IMG/VR virus record: IMGVR_UViG_3300036770_004143
Location: 206,076 to 270,075 of that record
Source of the DNA: a virus
Direction: 5' to 3' (one strand)
DNA length: 64,000 bases
Shown: positions 22,203 to 30,204 of the stretch, piece by piece
Layout of the letters: each line of letters opens with the position of its first letter
Position numbering within the stretch: position 1 is the first letter of the stretch
The notes under the pieces: generated by a model
Database searches by the model: none
What the model saw: only the letters and a program-made list of their open reading frames with translations
What the model was told of the DNA's origin: nothing
Program-made: the position numbers and the translations under genes

Positions 22203-22237
22203 AAAAAACCCCTAGACTAATCCAAGAGTTTTTTTAA
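22203..22237 (-). terminator. Rho-independent-type terminator after the RNA ligase gene
   Basis: On the minus strand CTCTTGGA-TTAG-TCTAGGGG forms an 8-bp stem with G-T pairs and is followed by TTTTTTT. It lies just downstream of the ligase stop at 22263. Confidence 0.6.
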
Positions 22238-22262
22238 ATTTAAAAAATGTCCAAGAAGATTA

Positions 22263-23282
22263 TTAGTTTTTGTCCTTCAATAAGAACTTATTGCTAATGG
22301 CTTTAAATGAAATAACATTGTCAGATGTCCTAATTACAATACCTTCTCTTTCTGTTTTTTCATTCAAGGATGACTTACCTTCGGCAAACTTCAATAACTC
22401 ATCAATTGTTTTTGGCAAATCTGTTCCAGCCCTAATTGATAAGAGTGGTGCAACCTCCAACTGGTTCTGGGCCATAAACATAGCAAACTCTGCGTAATTA
22501 AACCTTTTGTGAGCATCAATGTCAAATGCTGTAAAGAACCTAACTGTATGACCTTTTATCTTGTAGCGATTTCCCTGGATGCCCTCACCAATCAACTCAC
22601 CTTGTATTGCAAAGTTCTTGTTTTTGGCTCTCATCTTGTTCTCCAAATCAAGTTCCCTTGCAACCTTCCAGAAAGTATTCCCCTCTGTTTCCAATAGTTC
22701 AAGATTTCTTGAACAAACCCCAAACTCACCATTGTTTATGTAGAATGTTGCAGAGGATCCATCCAGTTTTTCTGTTATATAGAAATCATCATTTGATTCT
22801 ATATATGTCTTATAATCATTTGGAATATTCTGGGCTCTAATTTCATCTGTCTTGGAAATGAAGGATGGAAACATTCCTTTTGCCAGCCCAGAAAGTTCAG
22901 GTGAAATTGGTGTTTCATACTTCACAATACCCAACATTTCTGTCACATCCATACCCTCTTCAAGAGATATTTCAGAACCTAAAACAGAAATAGGCAATAT
23001 CAACCCCTGGGAGATTTGCCCCCTCATTTTTATAGTTCTCAATCGAAAACCCTCTGCTTCAGTTGATTTCCTATATGAAGATTTCCTTAAAAATTCAAAC
23101 TCTTCCCTAATGGGTAAGAAGGAATCAATCTCACAATACACAATGAAATCACCCACCTTATGTTCAACATTCTTGGCAACAACAACTTGCCATCCATCAA
23201 CAATGGCTAGTTCAATGTTGTCAGCACCTTCAATAGGCTTTAAATCTGATATTTTTCTAACGCTTGCAAGTTTCCTTTCCAT
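22263..23282 (-). CDS. RNA ligase of the DRB0094 (Rnl5-like) family
   Basis: The 339-residue protein has the nucleotidyltransferase motif I EKLDGSS (K172 would carry AMP), a GELIGEG segment (about 228-234, motif III area), and EGIVIRT (about 313-319, motif IV). The first 120 residues (GADNIELAIVDGWQVVV..VGDFIVYCEIDSFLP) form the extra N-terminal domain of the Deinococcus DRB0094 family, not found in T4 Rnl1 or Rnl2. It seals RNA 3'-OH/5'-PO4 ends. With the kinase at 2.8 kb and the cREC protein at 12.2 kb it could repair cleaved tRNAs. Confidence 0.88.
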   Translation of the reverse strand: MERKLASVRKISDLKPIEGADNIELAIVDGWQVVVAKNVEHKVGDFIVYCEIDSFLPIREEFEFLRKSSYRKSTEAEGFRLRTIKMRGQISQGLILPISVLGSEISLEEGMDVTEMLGIVKYETPISPELSGLAKGMFPSFISKTDEIRAQNIPNDYKTYIESNDDFYITEKLDGSSATFYINNGEFGVCSRNLELLETEGNTFWKVARELDLENKMRAKNKNFAIQGELIGEGIQGNRYKIKGHTVRFFTAFDIDAHKRFNYAEFAMFMAQNQLEVAPLLSIRAGTDLPKTIDELLKFAEGKSSLNEKTEREGIVIRTSDNVISFKAISNKFLLKDKN

Positions 23283-23310
23283 TATTATTTTTTTTTGTTT
23301 AGTTAATAAT

Positions 23311-23343
23311 CCCCCCTACCCAGGCATTTGAGTAGGGGGTTTT
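23311..23343 (-). terminator. Terminator-like hairpin
   Basis: CCCCCTAC-loop-GTAGGGGG lies just after the stop of the 88-residue gene at 23346 and before the ligase gene, suggesting that the two are separate transcripts. Confidence 0.6.
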
Positions 23344-23345
23344 AA

Positions 23346-23612
23346 TCAATCTACTAAAGTTTCAATCTTTGATTTGTTGATTATATGATCTGTGATTGTA
23401 TAATCCTCCACTTTTGTCAAGATGACACATTTGGATAAAATCTTATAAGGAACATTGATTAAGAAATCATTTCCATTATAGAACTGGAGGGTATTCTTTA
23501 ACTGTAAGGATCCGTGTATAGATTTTAGGAATAACTTGAACTGTGTCTTATCAACAAAATTCTCATTGATTAAATTCTCATTCTTGTAAATTACTCTAAT
23601 GTTATGTGTCAT
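23346..23612 (-). CDS. 88-residue hypothetical protein
   Basis: MTHNIRVIYKNENLINENFV begins a soluble, beta-rich protein with a DFLINVPYKILSKCVILTK middle. No family recognised. Confidence 0.65.
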   Translation of the reverse strand: MTHNIRVIYKNENLINENFVDKTQFKLFLKSIHGSLQLKNTLQFYNGNDFLINVPYKILSKCVILTKVEDYTITDHIINKSKIETLVD

Positions 23613-23788
23613 AGTCTTGTTTTTTTTGTTGATGCAAATTTAAAGTAAAAGATTGAATTAACCAAATATTTTTTTCATTATTTTCTGGGTTAGGTCATCA
23701 TCATAGCCACACATTGACCTTTCTTATCAGAAGCCCTATTGGCAGGCTACTCCTGGAAGTGTGGTTCACCCATTGATTCTTTTTAACA
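23613..23788. other. 176-base gap with inverted repeats
   Basis: No ORF is supported. AGCCACAC (about 23706) pairs with GTGTGGTT (about 23759), enclosing AGCCCTATTGGCAGGCT, itself partly self-complementary. A small structured RNA or terminator is possible. Confidence 0.3.
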
Positions 23789-24124
23789 CTAGATTACATA
23801 CTCTGGAATTCTTTCAATTGAATCATCTATTGTATCCAATAACCCATCACAATATACATCTTTGATTTCTTTCTTAACTCTTCCAAGAGTATTCACCAAA
23901 TACACATCATACAAATCACTACCATTTAATGTAATTAAAACCCAGCCTTTGTGCCTACGGGCAGACACTCTTAAAAGCAAACCCTTGTTGCTTAAATTTA
24001 TTGTTTTTGACACACCAAAAGACCAGAACACAGGTTGATTATATGTGAGCCAACCCATTGTTTCCTGTGGGTTAAATTCTAATTTGTCTTCAAGTAAAGG
24101 TTTGATTGCTGTTATGATTTTCAT
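23789..24124 (-). CDS. 111-residue hypothetical protein
   Basis: MKIITAIKPLLEDKLEFNPQ opens a soluble protein with a VSARRHKGWVLITLNGSDLY stretch; the pattern suggests a small alpha/beta fold. Similar-looking short proteins occur in phages of this kind but none was identified with certainty. Confidence 0.7.
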   Translation of the reverse strand: MKIITAIKPLLEDKLEFNPQETMGWLTYNQPVFWSFGVSKTINLSNKGLLLRVSARRHKGWVLITLNGSDLYDVYLVNTLGRVKKEIKDVYCDGLLDTIDDSIERIPEYVI

Positions 24125-24180
24125 GTTGGTTGTTTTGTTGATGCAAATTTAATACAAAGAAATGAATTGACCAAATTTTT

Positions 24181-24423
24181 CTACACCAATTCTGGTTGAT
24201 TTTTTCTAAACCCATCCCAATGGTTTCTAACCCTCTCACAAGCATATGGGTAAGATCCGCCCCTATTGATGACCATATGCATTCCTGTTTCACCAAACAT
24301 CCACCACTGGAATTCTGACTCATGTTCGCTAGCAACACAGTATAATTTACAATTATTGCCCCATGCCCACAATACACCTACTGATTCAATTTCTCTTTCT
24401 TTTTCTCTAACTTCTGTTCTCAT
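24181..24423 (-). CDS. 80-residue Trp-rich hypothetical protein
   Basis: The start was set at MRTEVREKEREIESVGVLWA (24423), preceded by an A-rich stretch; longer reading frames overlap the neighbouring small gene. The product has several Trp residues (EFQWWMFGETGMH) and no known motif. Confidence 0.6.
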   Translation of the reverse strand: MRTEVREKEREIESVGVLWAWGNNCKLYCVASEHESEFQWWMFGETGMHMVINRGGSYPYACERVRNHWDGFRKNQPELV

Positions 24424-24445
24424 TTTAATTTTGTTTAGTTTGGTT

Positions 24446-24580
24446 TTAAAGTATTTTCCAAGAATATGTAGTATAACTATTACGAAGAAACCTATCACAT
24501 TCTTTTTTTGTCTTGAACTCACGCACAAACACCCTGCCTGTCTTTTTTTCTGTCAATTCTAACACTTGCGGCTTTCTCAT
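24446..24580 (-). CDS. 44-residue conserved phage protein
   Basis: MRKPQVLELTEKKTGRVFVR starts at 24580 and ends at TAA 24446. The RVFVREFKTKKECDRFLRN segment resembles very short proteins repeated in Bacteroidetes phages. Basic and soluble. Confidence 0.6.
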   Translation of the reverse strand: MRKPQVLELTEKKTGRVFVREFKTKKECDRFLRNSYTTYSWKIL

Positions 24581-24654
24581 AGTGGTTGGTTGTTTTGTTG
24601 ATGCAAATTTACAGCAAATAATTCAAACCACCAAATCTTTTTTTCAAAAAAATA

Positions 24655-24670
24655 GTATTTATGGTAAAAA
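24655..24670 (+). promoter_or_regulatory. Promoter-like motif GTATTTATGGTAAAAA
   Basis: It directly precedes the lipoprotein ATG at 24672 and matches the minus-strand TATTTATTGTAA pattern, so the motif works on both strands. Confidence 0.4.
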
Positions 24671-24671
24671 A

Positions 24672-25565
24672 ATGAAAAAGTTTATAACATTTATTTTATT
24701 AACTATTGTAATACAGAGTTGTAACACATTATCCCACACGAAAAAGACATATGTCCACCAGTTTGCAACCTCAACCAAGGATTTACCAAAGTATTCCTTA
24801 AAGTTCAACCAAACATTATCCAATGTGAGGAAAAGTAGGGGTGTATATTTTGCCAATACATTATCAACACCATCATTACACCTAACAGAATTAGATAGCA
24901 TATACGCACAACAAAAATTGGATGAAAGAAAAACCATTTTATTTCAAAACTCATTTGAAATTCTTAATACATACTCAAAAATATTATTGGCCTTATCATC
25001 AGATGTTTATGTTGATGATTTATATAACAATATAAAAGAACTTGAATATGATTTAGAATCCTTAATAAACCTAAATAATAAATTAACATCATTTAACACT
25101 CCAACCGGTTTCGTAAATATAGGGGCTAAAATAGGAGTAGTTTCTGGAAGAATTTATATAAACCAAAAACAAAGTAAAGAGATAAAAATATTATTAAATT
25201 CTTCTGACACATTAATAACAAATGTATCAAATAATATTATTTCATATTTGGATTCTAAAAACTTAAATGCTATCATTGATAATGAAGATAAGATGTTATC
25301 AATAAACTACTTGAGTTATATACAACAATCAAATAGAACTAGTATTTATACTGATTTGGATTATATCAAATTAAAATCAGATTTATCTAGCATAAAAGAA
25401 TTAAAAGATAATTTAATTATTTGTATGATTAATTTAAGAGATTCTCATAAAATAATGGTGGAAGAAATTAATAAAAAAAATTCAACTATTGATACTATAA
25501 ATGAAATAAAAGAATTAGCAAAAACCATAGTTGAAATAAACCAAATAATTAAAGAATTAAAATAA
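24672..25565 (+). CDS. Lipoprotein with long helical domain
   Basis: The ATG at 24672 gives a lipoprotein signal (MKKFITFILLTIVIQSCNTL, lipobox before Cys17). The 297-residue product is mostly helical with many Asn, Ile and Leu residues and a likely C-terminal coiled coil. It is the first gene of a three-gene plus-strand island (24672-26120). The AT-rich, Asn-rich composition suggests a cargo gene. A role in superinfection exclusion or envelope change is only a guess. Confidence 0.7.
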   Translation: MKKFITFILLTIVIQSCNTLSHTKKTYVHQFATSTKDLPKYSLKFNQTLSNVRKSRGVYFANTLSTPSLHLTELDSIYAQQKLDERKTILFQNSFEILNTYSKILLALSSDVYVDDLYNNIKELEYDLESLINLNNKLTSFNTPTGFVNIGAKIGVVSGRIYINQKQSKEIKILLNSSDTLITNVSNNIISYLDSKNLNAIIDNEDKMLSINYLSYIQQSNRTSIYTDLDYIKLKSDLSSIKELKDNLIICMINLRDSHKIMVEEINKKNSTIDTINEIKELAKTIVEINQIIKELK

Positions 25566-25566
25566 T

Positions 25567-25863
25567 ATGGAATACCTGTTAAAAGAAATACATACTTCAA
25601 TTACAAATGTTGAAAATGAAAGATATAATGAGAATTTATCCAAGGTAGAAAAAACTCATCTTGAAAATACTTTATTAACATTAAGAAATATGGAGAGATC
25701 TATCATTAATAAAAAAAATGATGATATGCTCCAAGAATTATCTACCATCACACCATCCCTAACTAAACTAATAAATGAAATGGAATCATCTGGGGAAAGA
25801 CTTAATGAACTGAATATAAAACTAAAACGCTTAATCAATATTATCAACTTTTTAAAATTCTAA
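25567..25863 (+). CDS. 98-residue helical protein
   Basis: MEYLLKEIHTSITNVENERY starts 1 nt after the lipoprotein's stop, so the genes are coupled. The protein is charged and helical throughout, with a coiled-coil-like pattern, and ends in a hydrophobic stretch (LKRLINIINFLKF). It may partner the lipoprotein. Confidence 0.65.
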   Translation: MEYLLKEIHTSITNVENERYNENLSKVEKTHLENTLLTLRNMERSIINKKNDDMLQELSTITPSLTKLINEMESSGERLNELNIKLKRLINIINFLKF

Positions 25864-25865
25864 AA

Positions 25866-26120
25866 ATGGATCAGTATATTAAAATCATTGGCTTTATTGC
25901 CACAATCATCACAATCACATCTTTCACATTTAAGGACATTCTAACCATTAGACTAGTTAATGTTTTAGGGTCATTTGTTTGGCTTGTGTATGGCTTTTAT
26001 ACAAAAGACCACCCAATAATCATTGTGAATTTAAGTGTTGTTATAATCCAAGTATGGGGCATATTTTTCTTGTTAAAAGATAGAATGTTTCCACCTCCAA
26101 ACAAAAATCAAATTCTTTAG
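25866..26120 (+). CDS. Small multi-span membrane protein (PQ-loop/YgjV-like)
   Basis: The 84-residue protein has three hydrophobic helices (about 5-24, 33-48, 52-72) with the sequence ITSFTFKDILTIRLVNVLGS and PIIIVNLSVVIIQ, similar in layout to half-size PQ-loop or YgjV-like proteins that work as dimers. Third gene of the plus-strand island; it begins 2 nt after the previous stop. Transport activity is not shown. Confidence 0.65.
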   Translation: MDQYIKIIGFIATIITITSFTFKDILTIRLVNVLGSFVWLVYGFYTKDHPIIIVNLSVVIIQVWGIFFLLKDRMFPPPNKNQIL

Positions 26121-26130
26121 ATGGGTTTTT

Positions 26131-26158
26131 CACAGAGGGAAATTGATTTCCCTCTGTG
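26131..26158. terminator. Strong bidirectional hairpin between convergent genes
   Basis: CACAGAGGGAAAT and ATTTCCCTCTGTG form a stem of 12-13 bp. It lies between the plus-strand island ending at 26120 and the convergent LRR gene ending at 26195, so it can end both transcripts. No T-run follows it. Confidence 0.7.
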
Positions 26159-26194
26159 AGCATAAAATGTTGATTATTAGTATAGTTAGGAGTC

Positions 26195-26608
26195 TTAAAA
26201 GTAATGAATCCTCTTTAAATACCCATCATCTCCAACCATATTTCTCAATTCACTATTACTATATTCACCTAATGGTGATGTATCAATGTATAAAGTGCCA
26301 CCAACTTTCAATCCTTCAGGTAATGAGTGTAAGTTGTAACAATTTTGTAAAATCAAATTACCTCTAACTATTAACCCTTCTGGTAATGAACTTATATTAT
26401 CACAAAAACTTAAAATCAAATCACCACTAACTTCCAATCCTTCTGGTAGTGATTCTATATTTGAATATGTCAAATCCAAATCACCTTCAATATCTAAATC
26501 TTTTTCTGTTAATGGTATTTCATTTTTCCATTTCCATAAGAATGGTGGATTGTGTTCTTCCTTTTCTTCAAGGAATTCAAATATTCTTTTTAATGCTTCT
26601 TTTTTCAT
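26195..26608 (-). CDS. LRR-array protein 11 (3 repeats)
   Basis: This 137-residue member of the second cluster starts MKKEALKRIFEFLEEKEEHN, has three repeats and ends in a changed cap (LRNMVGDDGYLKRIHYF). It is the last gene of the cluster before the convergent terminator. Confidence 0.85.
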   Translation of the reverse strand: MKKEALKRIFEFLEEKEEHNPPFLWKWKNEIPLTEKDLDIEGDLDLTYSNIESLPEGLEVSGDLILSFCDNISSLPEGLIVRGNLILQNCYNLHSLPEGLKVGGTLYIDTSPLGEYSNSELRNMVGDDGYLKRIHYF

Positions 26609-27255
26609 TATCTAAATATTCCTCCTTTTATAAATCCAGGTTTAACCATTTCTCTTAATTGATTATCTGAATATTCTTCTAATGCCGTACCTAATATAAA
26701 TAGGTGTTCACCAATTTCTAATCCTTTTGGTAATGAGGTTATTTTTGTGCCTGATAAATCCAAATGCTCACTAACTGTAAGTCCTTGGGGTAATGATTTT
26801 AATGTTGTACAACTATTTAAAGCAAGATAACCATCAACCTTTAAACCTTTTGGTAAAGATTGTATTTTTGAAAAAGCCAAATCAATACTCCCATTAACCT
26901 CCAAATCTTTTGGCAGTATCTCAATGGATGTGTATGATAAAATTAAATCTTCTTCAACTACCAATCCTTTTGGTAAATATTTTATGCTTGAATATGATAA
27001 ATTGAAATGTTCTCCAACTTCCAATCCTTCTGGTAATGATTCTATTTTTGAAGCATATAAACTTAAATTACCCCCAACCTTCAACCCTTTTGGTAATGAG
27101 GTAATTTCTGATCCTTCAAAAATTAAATCCCCTTTAACATTTAACTCTTCTTTTGTTAATGGTATATTATTAATCAATTTCCATTTAACTGGTAGATTAT
27201 ACCCTTCCTTCTCTTTTAGGAATTCAAATATTCTTTTTAAGGTTTCTTTTTTCAT
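26608..27255 (-). CDS. LRR-array protein 12 (7 repeats)
   Basis: The 215-residue paralogue has seven repeats and the cap LREMVKPGFIKGGIFR. Its stop overlaps the start of protein 11 (TAATG), so this cluster is also coupled. Confidence 0.85.
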   Translation of the reverse strand: MKKETLKRIFEFLKEKEGYNLPVKWKLINNIPLTKEELNVKGDLIFEGSEITSLPKGLKVGGNLSLYASKIESLPEGLEVGEHFNLSYSSIKYLPKGLVVEEDLILSYTSIEILPKDLEVNGSIDLAFSKIQSLPKGLKVDGYLALNSCTTLKSLPQGLTVSEHLDLSGTKITSLPKGLEIGEHLFILGTALEEYSDNQLREMVKPGFIKGGIFR

Positions 27256-27263
27256 ATCATATA

Positions 27264-27734
27264 TTAATTATCATCATCTTCTTCATAATCATCTTCATCT
27301 TCATAATCATAATCAATGTAATATTCAGAAATTATATCACCTTTTATAAAACCAGGTTCAATTGATTTTCTTAAATGATCATCATTTTTATAGTAATAAG
27401 GTAGTTCAGATTCAGTTACATCTAAATGCCCCCCAACTTTCAATCCTTTTGGTAATGAAGTTATGCTTGTTCTTACTAAAAATAAACTATCACCAATTTC
27501 CAATCCTTCTGGTAGTGATTTTATTTTTGAACGAGATAAATCTAACCAACCACTAATTTTCAAGCCTTTTGGTAATGAGGTAATTTTTCTATCCTGTAAA
27601 TCCAAATCACCTTTAATATTTAATTCTTCTTCTGTTAATGGCTCACCATTTTCCCATTTCCACAAGAATGGAGTATTATGTTCTCCCTTCTTTTCAAGGA
27701 ACTCAAATATTCTTTTTAATGCTTCTTTTTCCAT
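27264..27734 (-). CDS. LRR-array protein 13 (3 repeats, acidic tail)
   Basis: The 156-residue paralogue has three repeats and, after the IEPGFIKGDII cap, an acidic Asp/Glu/Tyr tail (DYDYEDEDDYEEDDDN). Its ATG overlaps the stop of the C45-like hydrolase gene upstream (TAATG), so the cluster is in one operon with that gene. Confidence 0.85.
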   Translation of the reverse strand: MEKEALKRIFEFLEKKGEHNTPFLWKWENGEPLTEEELNIKGDLDLQDRKITSLPKGLKISGWLDLSRSKIKSLPEGLEIGDSLFLVRTSITSLPKGLKVGGHLDVTESELPYYYKNDDHLRKSIEPGFIKGDIISEYYIDYDYEDEDDYEEDDDN

Positions 27735-28636
27735 TATTTTCTATTTGTTTTCTCACCCTCTATTCTTACAGATATTTTTGGTTTATACCCTTTTGGCAAT
27801 CTATTATCTATTCCAACAAATTCCCCCATTTCATTATCCATTCTAATAGTAATTTCTCTCTTATCCAAATTCATCATTATCTGCCCCACAGTCTGCATAT
27901 TATACATATTCTTCATTCTATAAGGATTCAAGAACTTATTTTTCTTATATTGTTCTTTCATCTTATCAATAACATCTTGATCCTTTTGAGCATCTTGCAA
28001 ATGCTTTTTGGCCAACTCCAATCTTGAATGGGATGACTTCTTCTTTATGCCATAAATATAACCTGTTTTTTTGTGTACTATGCCATGATTGGTTCTTACC
28101 TCAACCTTATCATCACCCATCTTTGTTATGACCGGAGTGTCCTTACTTGTGAGTTCAATAATATATATATTCTTTGGGCTTCCAACAATTGTCTGCCCCT
28201 TAATTCCAACATTCTTTGGATCATCTGCGTCATAAGATATGATTGATTTAATCACATCTTTTAAATTCCTAAAACTTAATGCTCTACGTATTTTCTTACC
28301 ATCATTGGAGTTCTTAACTTTCTTGGACTTGAATACTTTATTACTTTCCTTCTCATCTTGCCTAACCAATAGACTTGAATTAACTATTCCAATACCGTAT
28401 TCATTCATTCCCTCGGACCAGTCTGTTTCTGTATCTCTCCAATACATAACCTCAACATCATCCACAATCTCATGGACAATTTCCATCTTTGCCAAATAAC
28501 CCCTATCCCTGTTTTTGGCTATAACATTCCCATCATCTAATCTAACAGCAGCAATTGTGCATTCTTGGATTAGCCTTTGTTCATCTAAAATATTTACTTG
28601 ACTTTCAGTAAGCAAAATGAATTTATTATCTTTCAT
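27734..28636 (-). CDS. C45-like Ntn hydrolase (acyltransferase/amidohydrolase family)
   Basis: The 300-residue protein has CTIAAVRLDDGNVIAKNRDR (26-45) with C26 as candidate N-terminal nucleophile and the NRD motif, then SEGMNEYGIGIVNSSL and RTNHG, the elements of C45/choloylglycine-type Ntn hydrolases. Such enzymes must be cut just before the Cys. The preceding residues are LIQE (22-25), and LTE and LDE occur at 9-11 and 17-19, all matching (L/I)xE prohead-protease sites. Processing and packaging are inferences. The gene heads the second LRR cluster. Confidence 0.7.
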   Translation of the reverse strand: MKDNKFILLTESQVNILDEQRLIQECTIAAVRLDDGNVIAKNRDRGYLAKMEIVHEIVDDVEVMYWRDTETDWSEGMNEYGIGIVNSSLLVRQDEKESNKVFKSKKVKNSNDGKKIRRALSFRNLKDVIKSIISYDADDPKNVGIKGQTIVGSPKNIYIIELTSKDTPVITKMGDDKVEVRTNHGIVHKKTGYIYGIKKKSSHSRLELAKKHLQDAQKDQDVIDKMKEQYKKNKFLNPYRMKNMYNMQTVGQIMMNLDKREITIRMDNEMGEFVGIDNRLPKGYKPKISVRIEGEKTNRK

Positions 28637-28641
28637 TTTTT

Positions 28642-28655
28642 TTACTATAAATATA
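28642..28655 (-). promoter_or_regulatory. Promoter-like motif TATATTTATAGTAA
   Basis: The motif ends 5 nt before the start of the C45-like gene (28636) and matches the shared pattern. Confidence 0.4.
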
Positions 28656-29072
28656 TCAAGACAATGATTTAATCAAACTCATCATCTTATCATCTATATA
28701 TAACCCACTTAATTCTTCATAGGTAAAATAGCCACATTCTGTATGCTCATCACCATCCATAGCATTCTCCAAATCTGGAACTAATTTCTTATCTGGGCTG
28801 TCTAATAAGAACACATTGAACCTACCATTTATCTTGCTACCATCTCTTGAATATCTATCAATGGATGCAATAGGTGTTAGTTTCCTATTTGTTATATGAA
28901 TATTAGTTTCCTCATAGAACTCCCTTTTAGCACCTTCATGTGTTGTTTCAAATGTTTCCAATTTCCCAGCAGGAACTGACCACATTCCAGGCAAACTATT
29001 GCTCTTTGGACTTCTCTTGCAAAGTAGAAACTCCTTATTGTGTCTTACTAATACACCAACATACTCTCTCAT
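28656..29072 (-). CDS. Nudix hydrolase
   Basis: The 138-residue protein has a complete Nudix box, GKLETFETTHEGAKREFYEE-TNI (about 36-58; GX5EX7REUXEEXGU with the Gly replaced by Asn). It hydrolyses nucleoside diphosphates linked to another group; the substrate cannot be read from the sequence. It lies 11 nt downstream of the phosphatase gene, in one operon. Confidence 0.9.
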   Translation of the reverse strand: MREYVGVLVRHNKEFLLCKRSPKSNSLPGMWSVPAGKLETFETTHEGAKREFYEETNIHITNRKLTPIASIDRYSRDGSKINGRFNVFLLDSPDKKLVPDLENAMDGDEHTECGYFTYEELSGLYIDDKMMSLIKSLS

Positions 29073-29083
29073 ATTCTTTTTAT

Positions 29084-29785
29084 TTATTGTTTGATTAAAT
29101 GATAAGCATTTTTATTTCCAGTGTCAATGAATACCAATTCAGCATCATCATATTTCTTAATTACTTTTTCATCCAAATGAGTATGACCAACCACTTGGTT
29201 AAATCCTGGAATATAATCATTTGTCAATTCCTTCATACCTGCCCAAAATACACCAGAGAAAGGATCAATACCACCCCTCTCATCACCAATGTAAAAAAGG
29301 GTCTTGCAACTAATTTCAAACAAGAAGTTTAACTTGTCTGCAATGTCATTATGCTCTTTTACATCACCCCAACCCAAATCCAATGCTGTTAAATAATCAT
29401 TCTCTGTTGATTGAACCAACTTGTTTGTAATCCCAGCATGGGAAACAATGGTATTACCATATAGAAATGTTGCTTGGAACAAATCTTTGTGCTTCTTGAA
29501 TAAGTTATTTACATCAAACATAATGCTATAATCAAATCCTGTTCCCCTATAATTACTATTCAAGTAATAATAATGAATATCATGATTACCCAAAAGCAAC
29601 TTAACCTTATCTGGATAAGTTTGTTTAAGTTTGATGATTTTCCTAAAATTATCCAAAATCTTTTTTGACCCAATGGAATAAGAATCAAAGTAATCACCTA
29701 CAAAGACAATATAGTCCTCATCCATATGCTCATTAACAATGGATTTCCAGAAGTCTTGACCATGAATATCACCAATTACTAACAT
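29084..29785 (-). CDS. PPP-family-like metallophosphoesterase
   Basis: The 233-residue protein shows GDIHGQ (5-10), GDYFDSY (about 30-36), GNHDIHYY, SHAGIT and GHTH, all metal ligands of serine/threonine-phosphatase-type or Ap4A-hydrolase-type enzymes. The GDIHG...GDYxD...GNHD spacing fits PPP phosphatases such as lambda PP, although the second motif has YF in place of VDRG. Adjacent to the Nudix gene, it may act on dinucleotides or phosphoproteins. Confidence 0.85.
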   Translation of the reverse strand: MLVIGDIHGQDFWKSIVNEHMDEDYIVFVGDYFDSYSIGSKKILDNFRKIIKLKQTYPDKVKLLLGNHDIHYYYLNSNYRGTGFDYSIMFDVNNLFKKHKDLFQATFLYGNTIVSHAGITNKLVQSTENDYLTALDLGWGDVKEHNDIADKLNFLFEISCKTLFYIGDERGGIDPFSGVFWAGMKELTNDYIPGFNQVVGHTHLDEKVIKKYDDAELVFIDTGNKNAYHLIKQ

Positions 29786-29832
29786 TTTTTTGTGTTTTGT
29801 TTTGCAAAAATAGAATTAAATTTGATTAAAAC

Positions 29833-29849
29833 CTATTTATTATATAAAT
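29833..29849 (+). promoter_or_regulatory. Promoter-like motif CTATTTATTATATAAAT
   Basis: It lies 7 nt before the DUF192 start on the plus strand and has the shared TATTTAT core. Confidence 0.4.
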
Positions 29850-29856
29850 AATTATC

Positions 29857-30204
29857 ATGAAATTGAAAATAAATGATTTAACCTTTGAAGCAAAATTGGC
29901 AATATCTCGTGAAGAGAAAGAAAAAGGAATGATGAATAAGGAATTTGATGAAACCTTTAATTCTATGTTATTCCTTATGGATGAACCCAGATCCTGTTTC
30001 TGGATGAAGAATTGTATCATACCATTGGATATAATAATGATTGATGATAATGTAATCACAAAGATACATCACAATTGCCCCCCATGTACAACTGAAAGAT
30101 GTAAAAGATATTGTGGTGATGGGAATATGGTGTTAGAGGTGATAGGGGGAACGTGTAAAAAAAATAACATCAAGGAGGGTGATGTCCTTGATGTTAATAG
30201 TTAA
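29857..30204 (+). CDS. DUF192 family protein
   Basis: The 115-residue protein contains EKGMMNKE, MLFLMDEPRSCFWMKNCIIP-LDIIMID and a late EVIGG, the conserved blocks of DUF192 (UPF0127). A CPPCTTERCKRYC insertion adds four cysteines that might bind zinc, which the family usually lacks. Members are small beta-barrel proteins of unknown function, frequent in phages. It lies alone on the plus strand, overlapping the convergent DHH gene by 4 nt. Confidence 0.85.
   Translation: MKLKINDLTFEAKLAISREEKEKGMMNKEFDETFNSMLFLMDEPRSCFWMKNCIIPLDIIMIDDNVITKIHHNCPPCTTERCKRYCGDGNMVLEVIGGTCKKNNIKEGDVLDVNS

Noticed and set aside
24090-24377. Alternative minus-strand frame with a Trp/His-rich product
   Set aside because: It overlaps two better placed small genes and lacks an A-rich start context.
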